64,000 nt of DNA from Actinomycetota bacterium (GTDB lineage: Bacteria; Actinomycetota; Thermoleophilia; Gaiellales; Gaiellaceae): contig PKYN01000009.1 in the NCBI GenBank assembly GCA_003132665.1, positions 34,677 to 98,676 on the forward strand, read 5' to 3'. Within the stretch, counting starts at the first letter, position 1, and each line of letters opens with the position of its first letter. The notes beneath the pieces are model-generated. The model did not search any database and had not been told where the DNA came from. It worked only from the letters and a program-made list of their open reading frames with translations. The position numbers and the translations under genes are program-made. Shown one piece after another: positions 34,680 through 46,591 of this stretch.

Positions 34680-35077
34680 GTCAGCGAGCGCCAAGCCAGA
34701 TCACAGTCCCGCGCCCGCTGCCGAGCCGCAGGCTGCCCGCGCTGGCCGCCGCGCTCGTCTTCGTACTCGCGCTGCCCTTCTTCCTGATCGCGGGCTGGCC
34801 GCTCGTGGCCTGGGCTCTGGCGGTCGCCCTCTGGGTCGGGGTGGAGGCCCTGGATCTCGTCGCGGCGCGACTCGCTTCCCGTGACGTCGACCTTCGAACC
34901 GCCGGGATGGCCGGTTTCGTGCGCATGTTTCGCCTGTTTTTGGTCGCGATCATGTTGGCCGCCACGGTCAAGCTGGACCGCGGCCTCGCGCTGCCGCTGA
35001 TCGCCGTCTTCGCGCTTGCTTACACGCTCGAGCTCGGAATCTCGCTCATCTCCTACTTCGGGAACAAGCCGCTGTGA
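34676..35077 (+). CDS. ATP synthase protein I-like membrane protein (possible CTG start)
   Basis: A 133-residue protein with about four hydrophobic helices, in the place of AtpI just before atpB. AtpI-type proteins help assemble the c-ring. The open frame has no ATG/GTG/TTG near the conserved start: CTG at 34676 overlapping the previous TGA is the best candidate, while TTG 34574 would overlap the previous gene by about 100 bases. ATG codons occur only deep inside (MAGFVRMFRL). The stop overlaps the atpB start. Confidence 0.6.
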   Translation: MSQRAPSQITVPRPLPSRRLPALAAALVFVLALPFFLIAGWPLVAWALAVALWVGVEALDLVAARLASRDVDLRTAGMAGFVRMFRLFLVAIMLAATVKLDRGLALPLIAVFALAYTLELGISLISYFGNKPL

Positions 35078-35964
35078 AGAAGGCGCGCCCCGTCCTGATC
35101 ACGTTCGGGCTCGTTGTGGCCGCGGCGATCTTCGCATTGACGACCCACAAGTCGGAAACGTTCAAGCCCGACGAGGAGTTCGCGCTCAAGACCTGGGTGC
35201 CGATTCATCTCGGCCCGCTCGATCTCTCGATCAACAAGGCGGTCGTATACCTGGCGCTTGGCTCGCTGGTGACGATCTTCCTCGGCATCTTCCTGATGCG
35301 CAGCAAGCTTGCCCTCTTGCCGGGCAAGCGCCAGACGATCGGCGAGGCCGTCTACGAGCTGACCCAGACCCAGATCGCCGAGCAGGGGCTGCCGACCAAG
35401 GCCATCGGCACCTGGTTCCCCTACGTCGCCTCGCTCTTCCTCTTCATCTTCACGCTCAACATGATCGGCTTCATCCCGCTACCGCTCACCAACGACAAAT
35501 TTCACCTGGGCGGGGTGGCGCTCCCGACCTGGGGCGTCTACGCCGTCACCTCGCAGCTCTCGGTCACGCTGGTCCTCGCGCTGATGAGCGTGATCTTCAC
35601 TCACATCGAGGGCTTTCGCTGGAACGGGATCGGCTACCTGAAGAGCTTCGTCCCGGCGGGAGTGCCCAAGCCGATGGTGCCGATCATGGCGCTTCTCGAG
35701 ACGGTCTCGCACATCTTCCGCGTCGTCAGCCTGAGCGTCCGCCTCTACGCCAACATGCTCGCCGGGCACATGCTGATCCTGATCTCGATCGGCCTGATCT
35801 TCATCCTGAGCGGCGTCACGGCGTATATCGCGGTCCCGCCATTTTTCGTTATGGCTCTGCTCTTCTACCTCTTCGAGGTTGGGATCGTGGTCACGATCCA
35901 GGCTTTCATCTTCTCCATCCTCACCGCCATCTACATCGGCTCGGCGATCGAGCCGTCCCACTAA
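35074..35964 (+). CDS. atpB: ATP synthase F0 subunit a
   Basis: A 296-residue polytopic subunit forming the proton half-channels. Seen: the essential arginine in HIFRVVSLSVRLYANMLAGH, NMIGFIPLP and a C-terminal EVGIVVTIQAFIFSILTAIYIG helix pair. The N-terminus is long (about 65 residues before the first conserved helix), with one initial transmembrane segment at 8-24. The GTG start overlaps the preceding stop. The atp gene order here is I-B-E-F-H-A-G, then an interruption, then D-C. Confidence 0.95.
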   Translation: MKKARPVLITFGLVVAAAIFALTTHKSETFKPDEEFALKTWVPIHLGPLDLSINKAVVYLALGSLVTIFLGIFLMRSKLALLPGKRQTIGEAVYELTQTQIAEQGLPTKAIGTWFPYVASLFLFIFTLNMIGFIPLPLTNDKFHLGGVALPTWGVYAVTSQLSVTLVLALMSVIFTHIEGFRWNGIGYLKSFVPAGVPKPMVPIMALLETVSHIFRVVSLSVRLYANMLAGHMLILISIGLIFILSGVTAYIAVPPFFVMALLFYLFEVGIVVTIQAFIFSILTAIYIGSAIEPSH

Positions 35965-35974
35965 GGAGGAATCC

Positions 35975-36241
35975 GTGCTTGTAACGCTCCTAGCTGCAAC
36001 TTCGGGAAGTGTCGTCAAGGCCGCGCAGGCGCTCGGCTTCGGTCTCGGCATGGGGCTGGGCTCGCTCGGCGCCGGCATCGGCATCGGCGTCGTCTTCGGC
36101 TCGATGATCCAGTCGGTCGCCCGCCAGCCCGAGCTGCGCGGCGAGCTGCAGGGGATCATGTGGCTCGGCTTCGCGCTCACCGAGGCTGTCGTCTTCTACG
36201 GTCTGATCGGCGGCTTCCTCGGATTCGTTCTCGTCAAGTGA
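35975..36241 (+). CDS. atpE: ATP synthase F0 subunit c
   Basis: An 88-residue hairpin of two transmembrane helices; many copies form the rotor ring. Seen: glycine-rich first helix GMGLGSLGAGIGIG, the polar loop RQPE at 50-53 and the ion-binding Glu70 in FALTEAVVFYGL. The residue after Glu70 is Ala and the first helix lacks the Gln seen in Na+-binding rings, so H+ coupling is expected. GTG 35975 follows a strong AAGGAGGA. The stop overlaps the atpF start (ATGA). Confidence 0.95.
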   Translation: MLVTLLAATSGSVVKAAQALGFGLGMGLGSLGAGIGIGVVFGSMIQSVARQPELRGELQGIMWLGFALTEAVVFYGLIGGFLGFVLVK

Positions 36242-36786
36242 TGACGCAGCTGACACCGATACTGGCGAGCTCGAGTCCGCTGACCAAGATCGTCCCGGGC
36301 TTGATGATCTGGACGGTCATCTTCTTCCTGCTCACCTTCTGGATCCTCAAGCGCTTCGCGTTTTCCCAGATCCAGAAGATGATCGACGAGCGCCGCGCGC
36401 GCATCGTTCGCTCGGTCGAGCAGGCCGAGACCGCTCGCGACGAGGCGGCAAAGCTGCTCGACGAGCACCGGCAGATGCTGGTCGAAGCGCGCACCCAGGC
36501 CGAGCAGATCCTCGAGGACGCGCGCAAGGTTGCGGACTCACTGAGCGAGCGAAGCCGCTCCGAGCTCGATGCCGACCGCTCGCGCCGCCTGGCCGAGACC
36601 GAGCGTCAGATCTCGGCCGAGACGCAGCGCGCGCTCGACCAGATCAAGAACGAGATCGCCGAGCTGACGTTGATCACCACCGCCAAGGTGACGGCCAAAC
36701 TGCTCACCCCAGAAGACCATCGCCGCCTGATCGACAGCGCCGTCGAGGAGCTCGACTTCTCGGCCCTGGAGGAGAACCGGAACTAA
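36241..36786 (+). CDS. atpF: ATP synthase F0 subunit b
   Basis: A 181-residue peripheral-stalk subunit: an N-terminal transmembrane helix (about 17-40) followed by a long charged helix through residue 160 (MIDERRARIVRSVEQAETA, EHRQMLVEARTQAEQILEDA), which dimerises as a right-handed coiled coil. The start overlaps the atpE stop. A 164-base gap with a repeat element separates it from atpH, which is unusual within this operon. Confidence 0.94.
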   Translation: MTQLTPILASSSPLTKIVPGLMIWTVIFFLLTFWILKRFAFSQIQKMIDERRARIVRSVEQAETARDEAAKLLDEHRQMLVEARTQAEQILEDARKVADSLSERSRSELDADRSRRLAETERQISAETQRALDQIKNEIAELTLITTAKVTAKLLTPEDHRRLIDSAVEELDFSALEENRN

Positions 36787-36858
36787 ATGGTCGCCGCCGC
36801 AAACACGCCCAACTCGCCCGGCTGCAAACCTTCGCATGCCGTCGTCCTCAGTCGCATC

Positions 36859-36895
36859 CGTATCTCCTTCGATACGAATGCTCCCTGCGTCCTAG
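36859..36895 (+). repeat. GTATC/GATAC hairpin element, copy 2
   Basis: GTATC (36860-36864), a 6-base loop and GATAC (36871-36875), then GAATGCTCCCTGCGTCCTAG. It matches the 7636-7672 copy at about 32 of 37 positions. It fills the atpF-atpH gap, where no gene is seen. Confidence 0.68.
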
Positions 36896-36950
36896 GCCTA
36901 CTCGGTTTTCGCTCGGCCGAGCAAGACCGTGCTTACGACGGAGACCATTA

Positions 36951-37487
36951 GTGGGAATCGCGGAACGGAAATATGCCCAGGCGCTCTACGAAGCCGCCTT
37001 CGACAAGGAGCGCCTGACCGAGGTGCGCGACGCCCTGGCCGGCTTCCTCAAAGCCGAGCGCGAGGTGCCGGAGCTGCGCACCGTGCTGGCCAATCCCGAG
37101 CTCGACTCGGCCTCCAAGGTCGCGCTGCTCGACGACCTGCTGACCGGCGAGGAACCGCTGGTGCACAACTTCCTGCGCCTGCTGGCCGAGAAGGAACGGA
37201 TCACCGCGCTCGAGGAGATCGTGCGCGAGTTCGAGGCGCTGGTGGCCGCGGGCGAAAAACGCCTGCGCGTTGTCGTGACCACGGCCCAGGAACTGACCGA
37301 CGAGGAGGCGAGCGCTCTGATCGGCAGGATCGAGGCCGCCACCGGGCGCCAGGTCGAGGCCCGGCGCCACGTCGACCCGGCGATGATCGGCGGTCTGATC
37401 GTCAGGGCGGGCTCGCTGCGCCTCGACGCCAGCATCCGCGGCCGTATTGAGAAACTTCGTACCGAGCTTGTCGAAACAAGGAGCTGA
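36951..37487 (+). CDS. atpH: ATP synthase F1 subunit delta
   Basis: A 178-residue subunit linking F1 to the b-stalk. Seen: [15 protein letters not shown] at the N-terminus, [19 protein letters not shown] in the middle, and the family signature near the end with [23 protein letters not shown] split across strands. Length is normal. The GTG start is the first codon that preserves the conserved N-terminal helix. atpA follows 8 bases after the stop. Confidence 0.94.
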   Translation: MGIAERKYAQALYEAAFDKERLTEVRDALAGFLKAEREVPELRTVLANPELDSASKVALLDDLLTGEEPLVHNFLRLLAEKERITALEEIVREFEALVAAGEKRLRVVVTTAQELTDEEASALIGRIEAATGRQVEARRHVDPAMIGGLIVRAGSLRLDASIRGRIEKLRTELVETRS

Positions 37488-37495
37488 GGAGAGCC

Positions 37496-39025
<1,530 letters not shown>

Positions 39026-39044
39026 CCCTCCGGGCCCCGACCTC

Positions 39045-39929
39045 ATGCCTTCACAGCAAGACATCAAGCGGCGCATCCGCACCGTTCGCTCGACGCACAA
39101 GATCACCAAGGCGATGGAGCTGATCTCGGCCGCCAAGCTCAGGCGCTCGCAGCAGCGGATCATGGCCATGCGCCCGTACGCGAACCGCATGCTCGAGCTG
39201 ATCACCAGCACGGCGCAGGCGCTCGGCAATGTGCACGGGCTGCCCTTGCTCGAGGATCGCGAGACGCACACCGTTGCGCTCGTGCCGCTGAGCGGCGATC
39301 GGGGACTGGCCGGCGCCTTCAACGCTCAGGTGCTGCGCAGATCGTTCGCGCTGGAGCACGACCTCCAGGCCCAGGGAATCGCCGTCAAATGGCTGGTCGC
39401 CGGCAAGCGCGGCCGCTCTTCGCTGCGCTTCCGCAAGCGCGAGATCGACACCGCCTGGACCGGCTTCAGCGACCGGCCGGAGTTCGCCGACGCCCAGGCG
39501 CTGGCGCATCGCCTGGCGGAGATCTACGCCAGCGCCCAGGTGGACGCCGTGTTGCTCGTCTACAACCGCTTCGGCACTGCGATGGTGCAGACCGTTGTCG
39601 AGCAGGAGATCCTGCCGCTTCCCAGACAGGTTCTGGAGGGCTTCGACGAGGGAGCGATGCCGCCGCCCGTGCGCGGAGAGGTGCTCTACGAGCCCGATCC
39701 GGAGCTGATCCTCGCGCGGCTCATACCGGCATATCTGGAGACCGAAGTATTCCGGGCGCTGCTCGAGTCGGCGGCCTCGGAGCACGGTGCGCGCATGAGC
39801 GCCATGCGCAACGCCTCGAAGAACGCCGAGGAGCTGATCGATCTGCTGACGCTGATCATGAACCGCGCCCGCCAGGCGTCGATCACGCAGGAGATTCTCG
39901 AGGTCGTGGCCGGGGCAGACGCCCTTTGA
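39045..39929 (+). CDS. atpG: ATP synthase F1 subunit gamma
   Basis: A 294-residue central stalk. Seen: start QQDIKRRIRTVRSTHKITKAME, VPLSGDRGLAGAFN, and the C-terminal coiled coil EHGARMSAMRNASKNAEELI with the signature ITQEILEVVAGADAL. Complete. A perfect 13-bp hairpin begins at the first base after the stop codon, which in most genomes would be followed directly by atpD; here 1.3 kb intervenes. Confidence 0.95.
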   Translation: MPSQQDIKRRIRTVRSTHKITKAMELISAAKLRRSQQRIMAMRPYANRMLELITSTAQALGNVHGLPLLEDRETHTVALVPLSGDRGLAGAFNAQVLRRSFALEHDLQAQGIAVKWLVAGKRGRSSLRFRKREIDTAWTGFSDRPEFADAQALAHRLAEIYASAQVDAVLLVYNRFGTAMVQTVVEQEILPLPRQVLEGFDEGAMPPPVRGEVLYEPDPELILARLIPAYLETEVFRALLESAASEHGARMSAMRNASKNAEELIDLLTLIMNRARQASITQEILEVVAGADAL

Positions 39930-39958
39930 GCCGGCGAAAATCTTCGATTTTCGCCGGC
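39930..39958 (+). terminator. Perfect hairpin directly after atpG
   Basis: GCCGGCGAAAATC (39930-39942) and GATTTTCGCCGGC (39946-39958) pair fully around TTC. It would end or pause transcription before atpD. It also resembles the hairpins at 58723 and 30987, so it may belong to the interspersed repeat family. No U-tract follows. Confidence 0.65.
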
Positions 39959-40234
39959 GGACAAACGAAGCGATGAACCGCGCCTTTGGCGCGGATTCCT
40001 CGCCTGCTCCTAGATGCGCACTCGGCTGGCCGTGTTTGTGGTCAGTGTTCGGGGTGGACGAGCCGGGGGATGGCGTTTGGTGAACCGCGCCCGCGCAGGT
40101 CGGTCGCGGCGGCGAGGGAAAACTTCTTTTCCACCGACGAAAGTCGCCAGACTTTTGTCGACTAAGGCGCGCCCGCGCAGGTCGGTCGCGGCGGTTGTGG
40201 AAAGGGCGTTCTCGGGTTCCCGGAGCTTGCGGTT
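39959..40234 (+). repeat. Interspersed repeat block B
   Basis: Contains CCGCGCC/GGCGCGG with GCTCCTAG (about 39980-40015), two copies of the core with GCAGGTCGGTCGCGGCGG (ending 40112 and 40194), and the hairpin CCGACGAAAGTC-GCCA-GACTTTTGTCG (40134-40160) between them. The same order recurs at 58.7-59.2 kb. An open frame across it is Arg-rich and looks non-coding. Confidence 0.78.
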
Positions 40235-40618
40235 GTGAGGACTCGGGGCCTGCCGAGCGCCGAGGGGTTCGCCGCCTACCTGCGCGCTCTCGTCTCCGAC
40301 CGGCGCTGGCGCCCGGGCATGGATGTTCTCAGCGATCACTCGGAGCCCGAAGCCGGCCACCTCACGGCTCACGACGTCGAAGGGCTGGTGGGCATCCACC
40401 TTCCATTTGCCGAGGCGATCGGACCGGGGCTCTGTGCGGTCGTCGCCGGCTCCTCGCTGAAGTTCGGGCTGGCGCGGATGTTCGAGGCTCATGCCGAGAA
40501 GCAGCTGCCGTTTCGATTACGCATCTTTGCGACCGGCGAAGAGGCGCTTGCCTGGCTCCACACGGGCGATTACGAGCCTCAGCCCGAAGTGCGTGAAGCG
40601 GACAAGGACGCCGTTTAG
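40235..40618 (+). CDS. Small SpoIIAA/STAS-like protein, paralogue of 53992 product
   Basis: A 127-residue cytoplasmic protein. It aligns with the 53992-54399 product over RPGMDVLSDH / RPGVDLIVDH, GLARMFEAHAE / GLGRMFEAYAD, and a final FATGEEALAWL / FETLEQAVAWL. The alternating strand-helix pattern and the late 'LARMFEA...EEALAWL' helices resemble the SpoIIAA-like (STAS fold) family; a specific function is not known. The GTG start lies just outside the repeat block. It sits within the atp operon between atpG and atpD. Confidence 0.68.
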   Translation: MRTRGLPSAEGFAAYLRALVSDRRWRPGMDVLSDHSEPEAGHLTAHDVEGLVGIHLPFAEAIGPGLCAVVAGSSLKFGLARMFEAHAEKQLPFRLRIFATGEEALAWLHTGDYEPQPEVREADKDAV

Positions 40619-40645
40619 GTTGTGTTTCTTATCGTTCTCTAACAA

Positions 40646-41116
40646 TTGGGCGGACCGGCCGTCCTTATCGACGTGAGTCCGCTAAACGGAAAGAATGCGT
40701 GCGCCGACGCCATGGCGCTGCTCTCGCTCTCGCTCGATCAGGAGCTGACGCCTCTGGAGAGTCGCAAGCTGGAGCGCCACGTCCGCGAGTGCCCCGCTTG
40801 CGCGCGCAGGAGCACCGTGATCGAAGCGATCACGCGCGCGCTCAGGGGCCTTCCGCTGGAGGTGCCCACGGTCTCGTCGCTACCGCACCTGCCGTTGCGG
40901 CGCCGGATCGCTCGCACGGGCTTCCCCGCCGCGGCGGCGATGATCGTCGCCTCGCTCGGTCTGGTGGCGCTTCAGGGCTCGGTCAATGCAGGCCCTCGCG
41001 GTATCAGCCCGGCCGCGACGGTCTCCAACGTGGTGAGGCTGTCGCCGGTCACCTACTCGCTCTCGCCGCAGCCGCAGCAGCAGTATGCGAGCGCGGCCGT
41101 GGTCTGGCTGCCCTAG
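40646..41116 (+). CDS. Putative zinc-finger (zf-HC2) anti-sigma-like membrane protein
   Basis: A 156-residue protein. The N-terminal region has CADAMALLSLSLDQELTP and LERHVRECPAC, i.e. the His-x3-Cys-x2-Cys zinc motif of anti-sigma/zf-HC2 domains plus an upstream Cys. A hydrophobic helix at about 92-110 is followed by a Ser/Pro/Gln-rich outer tail. No adjacent sigma gene exists, so the partner is unknown. Start is TTG 40646 or, equally possible, GTG 40673; neither has a clear ribosome-binding site. Confidence 0.7.
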   Translation: MGGPAVLIDVSPLNGKNACADAMALLSLSLDQELTPLESRKLERHVRECPACARRSTVIEAITRALRGLPLEVPTVSSLPHLPLRRRIARTGFPAAAAMIVASLGLVALQGSVNAGPRGISPAATVSNVVRLSPVTYSLSPQPQQQYASAAVVWLP

Positions 41117-41179
41117 CGTTCGACACACCGCCTTCGCCCGCCGCAGACCGACCGTTCGTCGGACAAACGCGTGGGCTAG

Positions 41180-42706
<1,527 letters not shown>

Positions 42707-42710
42707 CCGG

Positions 42711-43130
42711 ATGGCCGAGCACAAGCCATTCAGCGTCTCGGTGGTAACGCCCGAGCGAGCCGTCTTCGACGGTGAGGCCGAGATGCTCATCGTCCCGGGC
42801 GAGGCGGGCGAGATCGGGGTGCTGGCGCGGCACGCGGCGCTCGAGGCGCTGCTCGAATCGGGCCTGACGAGAATTCATCTCCCGAGCGGAGAGAAGCTCG
42901 AACTGGCCACCGGGCCCGGGTTTTTCGAGGTGCACGCGAACCGGGCGCTCGTTCTCGTCGACGATGCGGTCGACGTGCGCGAGATCGATTCCTCCCGCGC
43001 GACCGCCCAGCTCGAGGAGGCGAGAGCCGAGCTCGGACGCCTGGAAAGCGGCGAAGGCGAAGGCGACCGCTGGCGCATCGAGCAGAAGATCAAGCACGCC
43101 GAGAACCAGTTGGCCGCACGCGGTCGCTAG
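42711..43130 (+). CDS. atpC: ATP synthase F1 subunit epsilon
   Basis: A 139-residue subunit coupling gamma to the c-ring and regulating hydrolysis. Seen: SVVTPERAVFDGEAEMLIVPGEAGEIGVLARHA, split over the N-terminal beta-sandwich (residues 8-40), then the C-terminal helical hairpin ATAQLEEARAELGR. Complete. A hairpin plus T-tract at 43192-43218 ends the operon. Confidence 0.94.
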   Translation: MAEHKPFSVSVVTPERAVFDGEAEMLIVPGEAGEIGVLARHAALEALLESGLTRIHLPSGEKLELATGPGFFEVHANRALVLVDDAVDVREIDSSRATAQLEEARAELGRLESGEGEGDRWRIEQKIKHAENQLAARGR

Positions 43131-43191
43131 CGACGGTGGCTCGGCTGCCTCGTTGGGCCGGCCGTGATGGCAGCTATGCTGACGGCCTCGA

Positions 43192-43218
43192 ACGCGCGGA
43201 TGCGCGTCTCGCTTTTTT
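43192..43218 (+). terminator. Intrinsic terminator after atpC
   Basis: ACGCGC (43192-43197), GGAT loop, GCGCGT (43202-43207), then CTCGC and T6 (43213-43218): the clearest rho-independent terminator in the window. It ends 3 bases before the LCP start codon. TTGGGC (43153-43158) and TATGCT (43175-43180) with a 16-base spacer could be the LCP promoter, in which case this hairpin lies in its leader. Confidence 0.7.
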
Positions 43219-43221
43219 CGT

Positions 43222-45177
43222 ATGCGGACGACGCTAAAGAGAAGGATCGGACGCTGGGAGCAGGTCACGGGTAACGGCCGTGCCGCTTCGGCTCTTCCGG
43301 CGCGCAGCAAGATCAGGCGCTACGAGCAGCCGCGCGCAAATGGGCGCGTCCTGCGCGGCATCGGGCGCTTTCTGCTCAACCTGGCGTTTTTCGTCGCGAT
43401 TGTCGCCGGCGGTACGGCCGGCGGCCTCTACCTTTGGGCGAACGAGAAGATCGGCGAGACGGCGGCCCACACGAAAGACACGAAAATCAGCGAGAAACAC
43501 CTCGATGTCGTGGTTCCGAACCAACCGGTGATCGCGCTCGTGGTCGGCTACGACAGGCGCCGAGGAGCAGTCGGAGACCGGGGTCGCACCGACACCGTGA
43601 TGCTCGTTCGCCTCGATCCGCGCAAGGGCATGCAGAGCATCTCGCTGCTTTCCTTCCCGCGCGATCTGAGCGTTCCGCTGTACTGCGATCCCAACTCCCC
43701 CTTCGGTACCGGCAAGATCAACGCGGCGTTCAGTCAATGCGGATTGACGGGCGCCGTGTTGACGGTGAAGGCGCTGACCGGGCTACCCATCAACTACGAC
43801 GTGGCCGTCAACTTCCGCGGCTTCAAGGACATCGTCAACAAGATGGGCGGCGTCTGGATCGACGTCGATCGCCGCTACTACAACCCCCCGGGCACCGGCT
43901 GGGCCACGATCAACCTTCAGCCCGGCTATCAGCGCCTGCGCGGCCAGCAGGCGCTCGACTACGCCCGTTACCGCCACGGCGACTCCGATCTCTTCCGGAT
44001 CGTCCGCCAGCAGGCGTTCATCCGCTCCTTCCGCCAGCAGTTCTCCAAGCTGTCGCTCACCGACTACCCGAGCATCATCAACACCATCGCGTCGAACGTC
44101 GAGACCGGCAACAAGGGCGGCGGCTCGATTCCGGCCACGACGCTGCTCGGCTACGCCCAACTCATCCACGGCTTGTCGGGCGGAAGCGTGGTTCAGGTCA
44201 AGCTCGGTAACGTCACGAACGCGTCCGACGGCAGCTCCGACCTGGTCGCCTCGCCGACCACGATCGCCAACGCGGTCGATCAGTTTACGAGCCCGGACCT
44301 GACCGTCGATGGGCTCGCCGCTGCCCAAAACAAGGTCGGTCACGCCACCTCGCCGGCCGACGCGGCGCCCGCACCCGAGAAGACGACCGTGCTCGTGCTG
44401 AACGCGGGCGACACCGAGGGGATGGCAGCCAGCACCTCCACAGGCCTTGCCCTGCGCGGCTACAAGACCGTCCTGCCCACCGGCGGCGTGGCGGCCAACT
44501 ACCCCGGTAAGCGACTCTGGCACACGATCGTCTACTACGACCCGGCTCAGGCCAAGGCGAAGGCGGCGGCGGAGAAGCTGTTGACGTTCTTCGACGCCGG
44601 GACGGTCAGGACGATGGTGCCCAGCGTCGCGGCGCTGGCGAACGGCGCCACGGTGGTCGCGGCGGTCGGCCAGACCTTCGACGGTACGCTGCCCGCGATC
44701 AAGCCGAAGATCGAAGTGCCTACCGTCCAGGCGCCCAGGGTCACGACGAATCCCGGCTTGACGTCGGCCAGCGTACGCGGCTATCAGCCGCGATTCCGCT
44801 TCCGGCTCGAAGTCCCGTCCAAGGTGGCGAGCTATTCGTTTGTGCCTTCAGATTCGCCGCCTCGCGTCTATCGCATCGCCGCCAAGCAGACGGCGCTGCG
44901 CCTGACTTTCAAGCTGCCGGGCTATCTCACCGCCTACTGGTCGATCGAGGAGACGGCCTTCACAGACGCGCCGATACTCGGCGAGACGCACGTCACGCAA
45001 GTCAGGGGCGGGCGCACGTTCGACTACTACTACCAAAGCGGTTTGCTGCACATGGTCGTTCTGCGCGAGAACGGAGCCACGTACTGGGTGACCAACACCC
45101 TCGACAATTTCCTCTCGAACGAGACGATGATCGCCATCGCCAGGGGCCTGCGTCCGACCAGCGGCCCGGTTCGGTAA
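43222..45177 (+). CDS. LytR-CpsA-Psr (LCP) family envelope ligase
   Basis: A 651-residue protein attaching undecaprenyl-linked polymers to peptidoglycan. Seen: basic cytoplasmic start, transmembrane helix at about 48-70, LCP domain with DTVMLVRLDPRKG, LLSFPRDLSVP (conserved Arg-Asp), GKINAAFSQCG, INYDVAVNFRGF, GGVWIDVDRRYYNP and LDYARYRHGDSDLFR with its arginines; a LytR_C domain (about 385-450) with TTVLVLNAGDTEGMA; and an unassigned C-terminal 180 residues. ATG 43222 lacks a ribosome-binding site and follows a terminator closely, but no better in-frame start exists. The next genes make UDP-glucuronate and other sugar nucleotides. Confidence 0.9.
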   Translation: MRTTLKRRIGRWEQVTGNGRAASALPARSKIRRYEQPRANGRVLRGIGRFLLNLAFFVAIVAGGTAGGLYLWANEKIGETAAHTKDTKISEKHLDVVVPNQPVIALVVGYDRRRGAVGDRGRTDTVMLVRLDPRKGMQSISLLSFPRDLSVPLYCDPNSPFGTGKINAAFSQCGLTGAVLTVKALTGLPINYDVAVNFRGFKDIVNKMGGVWIDVDRRYYNPPGTGWATINLQPGYQRLRGQQALDYARYRHGDSDLFRIVRQQAFIRSFRQQFSKLSLTDYPSIINTIASNVETGNKGGGSIPATTLLGYAQLIHGLSGGSVVQVKLGNVTNASDGSSDLVASPTTIANAVDQFTSPDLTVDGLAAAQNKVGHATSPADAAPAPEKTTVLVLNAGDTEGMAASTSTGLALRGYKTVLPTGGVAANYPGKRLWHTIVYYDPAQAKAKAAAEKLLTFFDAGTVRTMVPSVAALANGATVVAAVGQTFDGTLPAIKPKIEVPTVQAPRVTTNPGLTSASVRGYQPRFRFRLEVPSKVASYSFVPSDSPPRVYRIAAKQTALRLTFKLPGYLTAYWSIEETAFTDAPILGETHVTQVRGGRTFDYYYQSGLLHMVVLRENGATYWVTNTLDNFLSNETMIAIARGLRPTSGPVR

Positions 45178-45250
45178 TGAAGCGCGCTTTTCACGGCTGA
45201 GCAGTTTTGTCGTGCGAGCGGCACTCGCGCTTGAGTAAGCTTGGCCGCGC

Positions 45251-46591
45251 ATGAGCTCTGGCGGCGAAACGATCGGGATCATTGGTGCCGGCTGGGTGGG
45301 GCTGGTCACGGGGGCCTGCTTCGCCGATCTCGGTCACCGCGTGATCGTCCGCGACGTCGTGCCCGAGCGAATCGCGCTGCTCGAGGCCGGCAAGGTTCCG
45401 ATCTACGAGCCCGGCCTGGCGGAAGTGCTCGAGCGCAACAAGGAGCGCATGAGCTTCACGCTCGAGCTGAGCGACGTTACCGACCAGGCCGACTTCCTCT
45501 TCATCTGCGTCGGCACGCCTCCGACCTACTCCGGCGACGCCGACCTCTCGGCCGTCTGGGCGGTCGTCGACGAGCTGCCGCTGCTCGAGCGGCGCGCGAT
45601 CCTGATCATGAAGAGCACCGTCCCGGCGGGCACCGGCGAGAAGGTGCGCTCTGCGCTCGAGGATCGTGGGCTCGGTCACCTCGGCTACGCCTCCAGTCCG
45701 GAGTTCCTGGCCGAAGGCCGGGCGATCGAAGATTTCCTCCATCCCGACCGCATCGTGGTCGGCTCCTTCGATTCCGCCGATGGCAAGCGCGTTGGCGCCC
45801 TCTACGCGGGCATCGACGCGCCGATCGTCTACAGCGACGTCCCCTCGGCCGAGATGATCAAGCTGGCTTCGAACGCGTTCTTGGCAACGCGCATCAGCTT
45901 CATCAACGAGATCGCCAACGTCTGCGAGCTGACCGGGGCCGACGTGGAGCAGGTCGCCGAAGGTATGGGCCTCGACCGTAGAATCGGGCCGCACTTCCTG
46001 CACGCCGGCATCGGCTACGGCGGTAGCTGCTTCCCCAAGGACGTTACCGCGCTCAAGCAGCTGGCTGGTAACTCCGGCTACCACTTCCAGCTTCTCTCGA
46101 GCGTGATCGAGGTGAACGAGCTGCAGAAGCGGCGCGTGATCGGCAAACTCGAGAAGCATCTCGGTTCACTCGCCGGCAAGTCGATCGCCATTCTCGGGCT
46201 CACCTTCAAGCCCGATACCAACGACATGCGCGAGGCGGCCTCGATCGTGCTGGGCTCTCGCCTGCTCGCCGAGGGAGCCGAGGTCAAGGCCTGGGATCCG
46301 CTGGCCGAGCGCGACAGCTATCTGCACGGGGCGCAGATCTGCGACAGCGTGCTCGAAGCGGTCACGGACGCCGACGCCGCCGTTATCGTCACCGAATGGA
46401 AGGAACTGCGAGAGCTCGCTTCCGAGACGGTGCGTAGCGCGATGCGAAATCCTCTGATCATCGACGGTCGCAACCTGCTCGATCCCGATCAGGTCTGCGC
46501 GGCCGGGTTCGCTTACGACTGTGTGGGGCGGCCGGGACACTGCAACACCGATTCCGGTAAAGCCAAGCTCTCCGAACCGCAAGCGGAGTGA
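45251..46591 (+). CDS. ugd: UDP-glucose 6-dehydrogenase family protein
   Basis: A 446-residue NAD-dependent dehydrogenase oxidising UDP-glucose to UDP-glucuronate (or a UDP-HexNAc analogue). Seen: Rossmann start IGIIGAGWVGLVTGACFADLG, VGTPP, STVPAGTGEKV, PEFLAEGRAIEDFLHPDRIVVG split over the middle, Lys and Asn in MIKLASNAFLATRISFINE, catalytic Cys260 in YGGSCFPKD, and LGLTFKPDTNDMREA at the C-domain. The stop overlaps the following nucleotidyltransferase (GTGA), giving an operon for surface sugar precursors. Confidence 0.9.
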   Translation: MSSGGETIGIIGAGWVGLVTGACFADLGHRVIVRDVVPERIALLEAGKVPIYEPGLAEVLERNKERMSFTLELSDVTDQADFLFICVGTPPTYSGDADLSAVWAVVDELPLLERRAILIMKSTVPAGTGEKVRSALEDRGLGHLGYASSPEFLAEGRAIEDFLHPDRIVVGSFDSADGKRVGALYAGIDAPIVYSDVPSAEMIKLASNAFLATRISFINEIANVCELTGADVEQVAEGMGLDRRIGPHFLHAGIGYGGSCFPKDVTALKQLAGNSGYHFQLLSSVIEVNELQKRRVIGKLEKHLGSLAGKSIAILGLTFKPDTNDMREAASIVLGSRLLAEGAEVKAWDPLAERDSYLHGAQICDSVLEAVTDADAAVIVTEWKELRELASETVRSAMRNPLIIDGRNLLDPDQVCAAGFAYDCVGRPGHCNTDSGKAKLSEPQAE

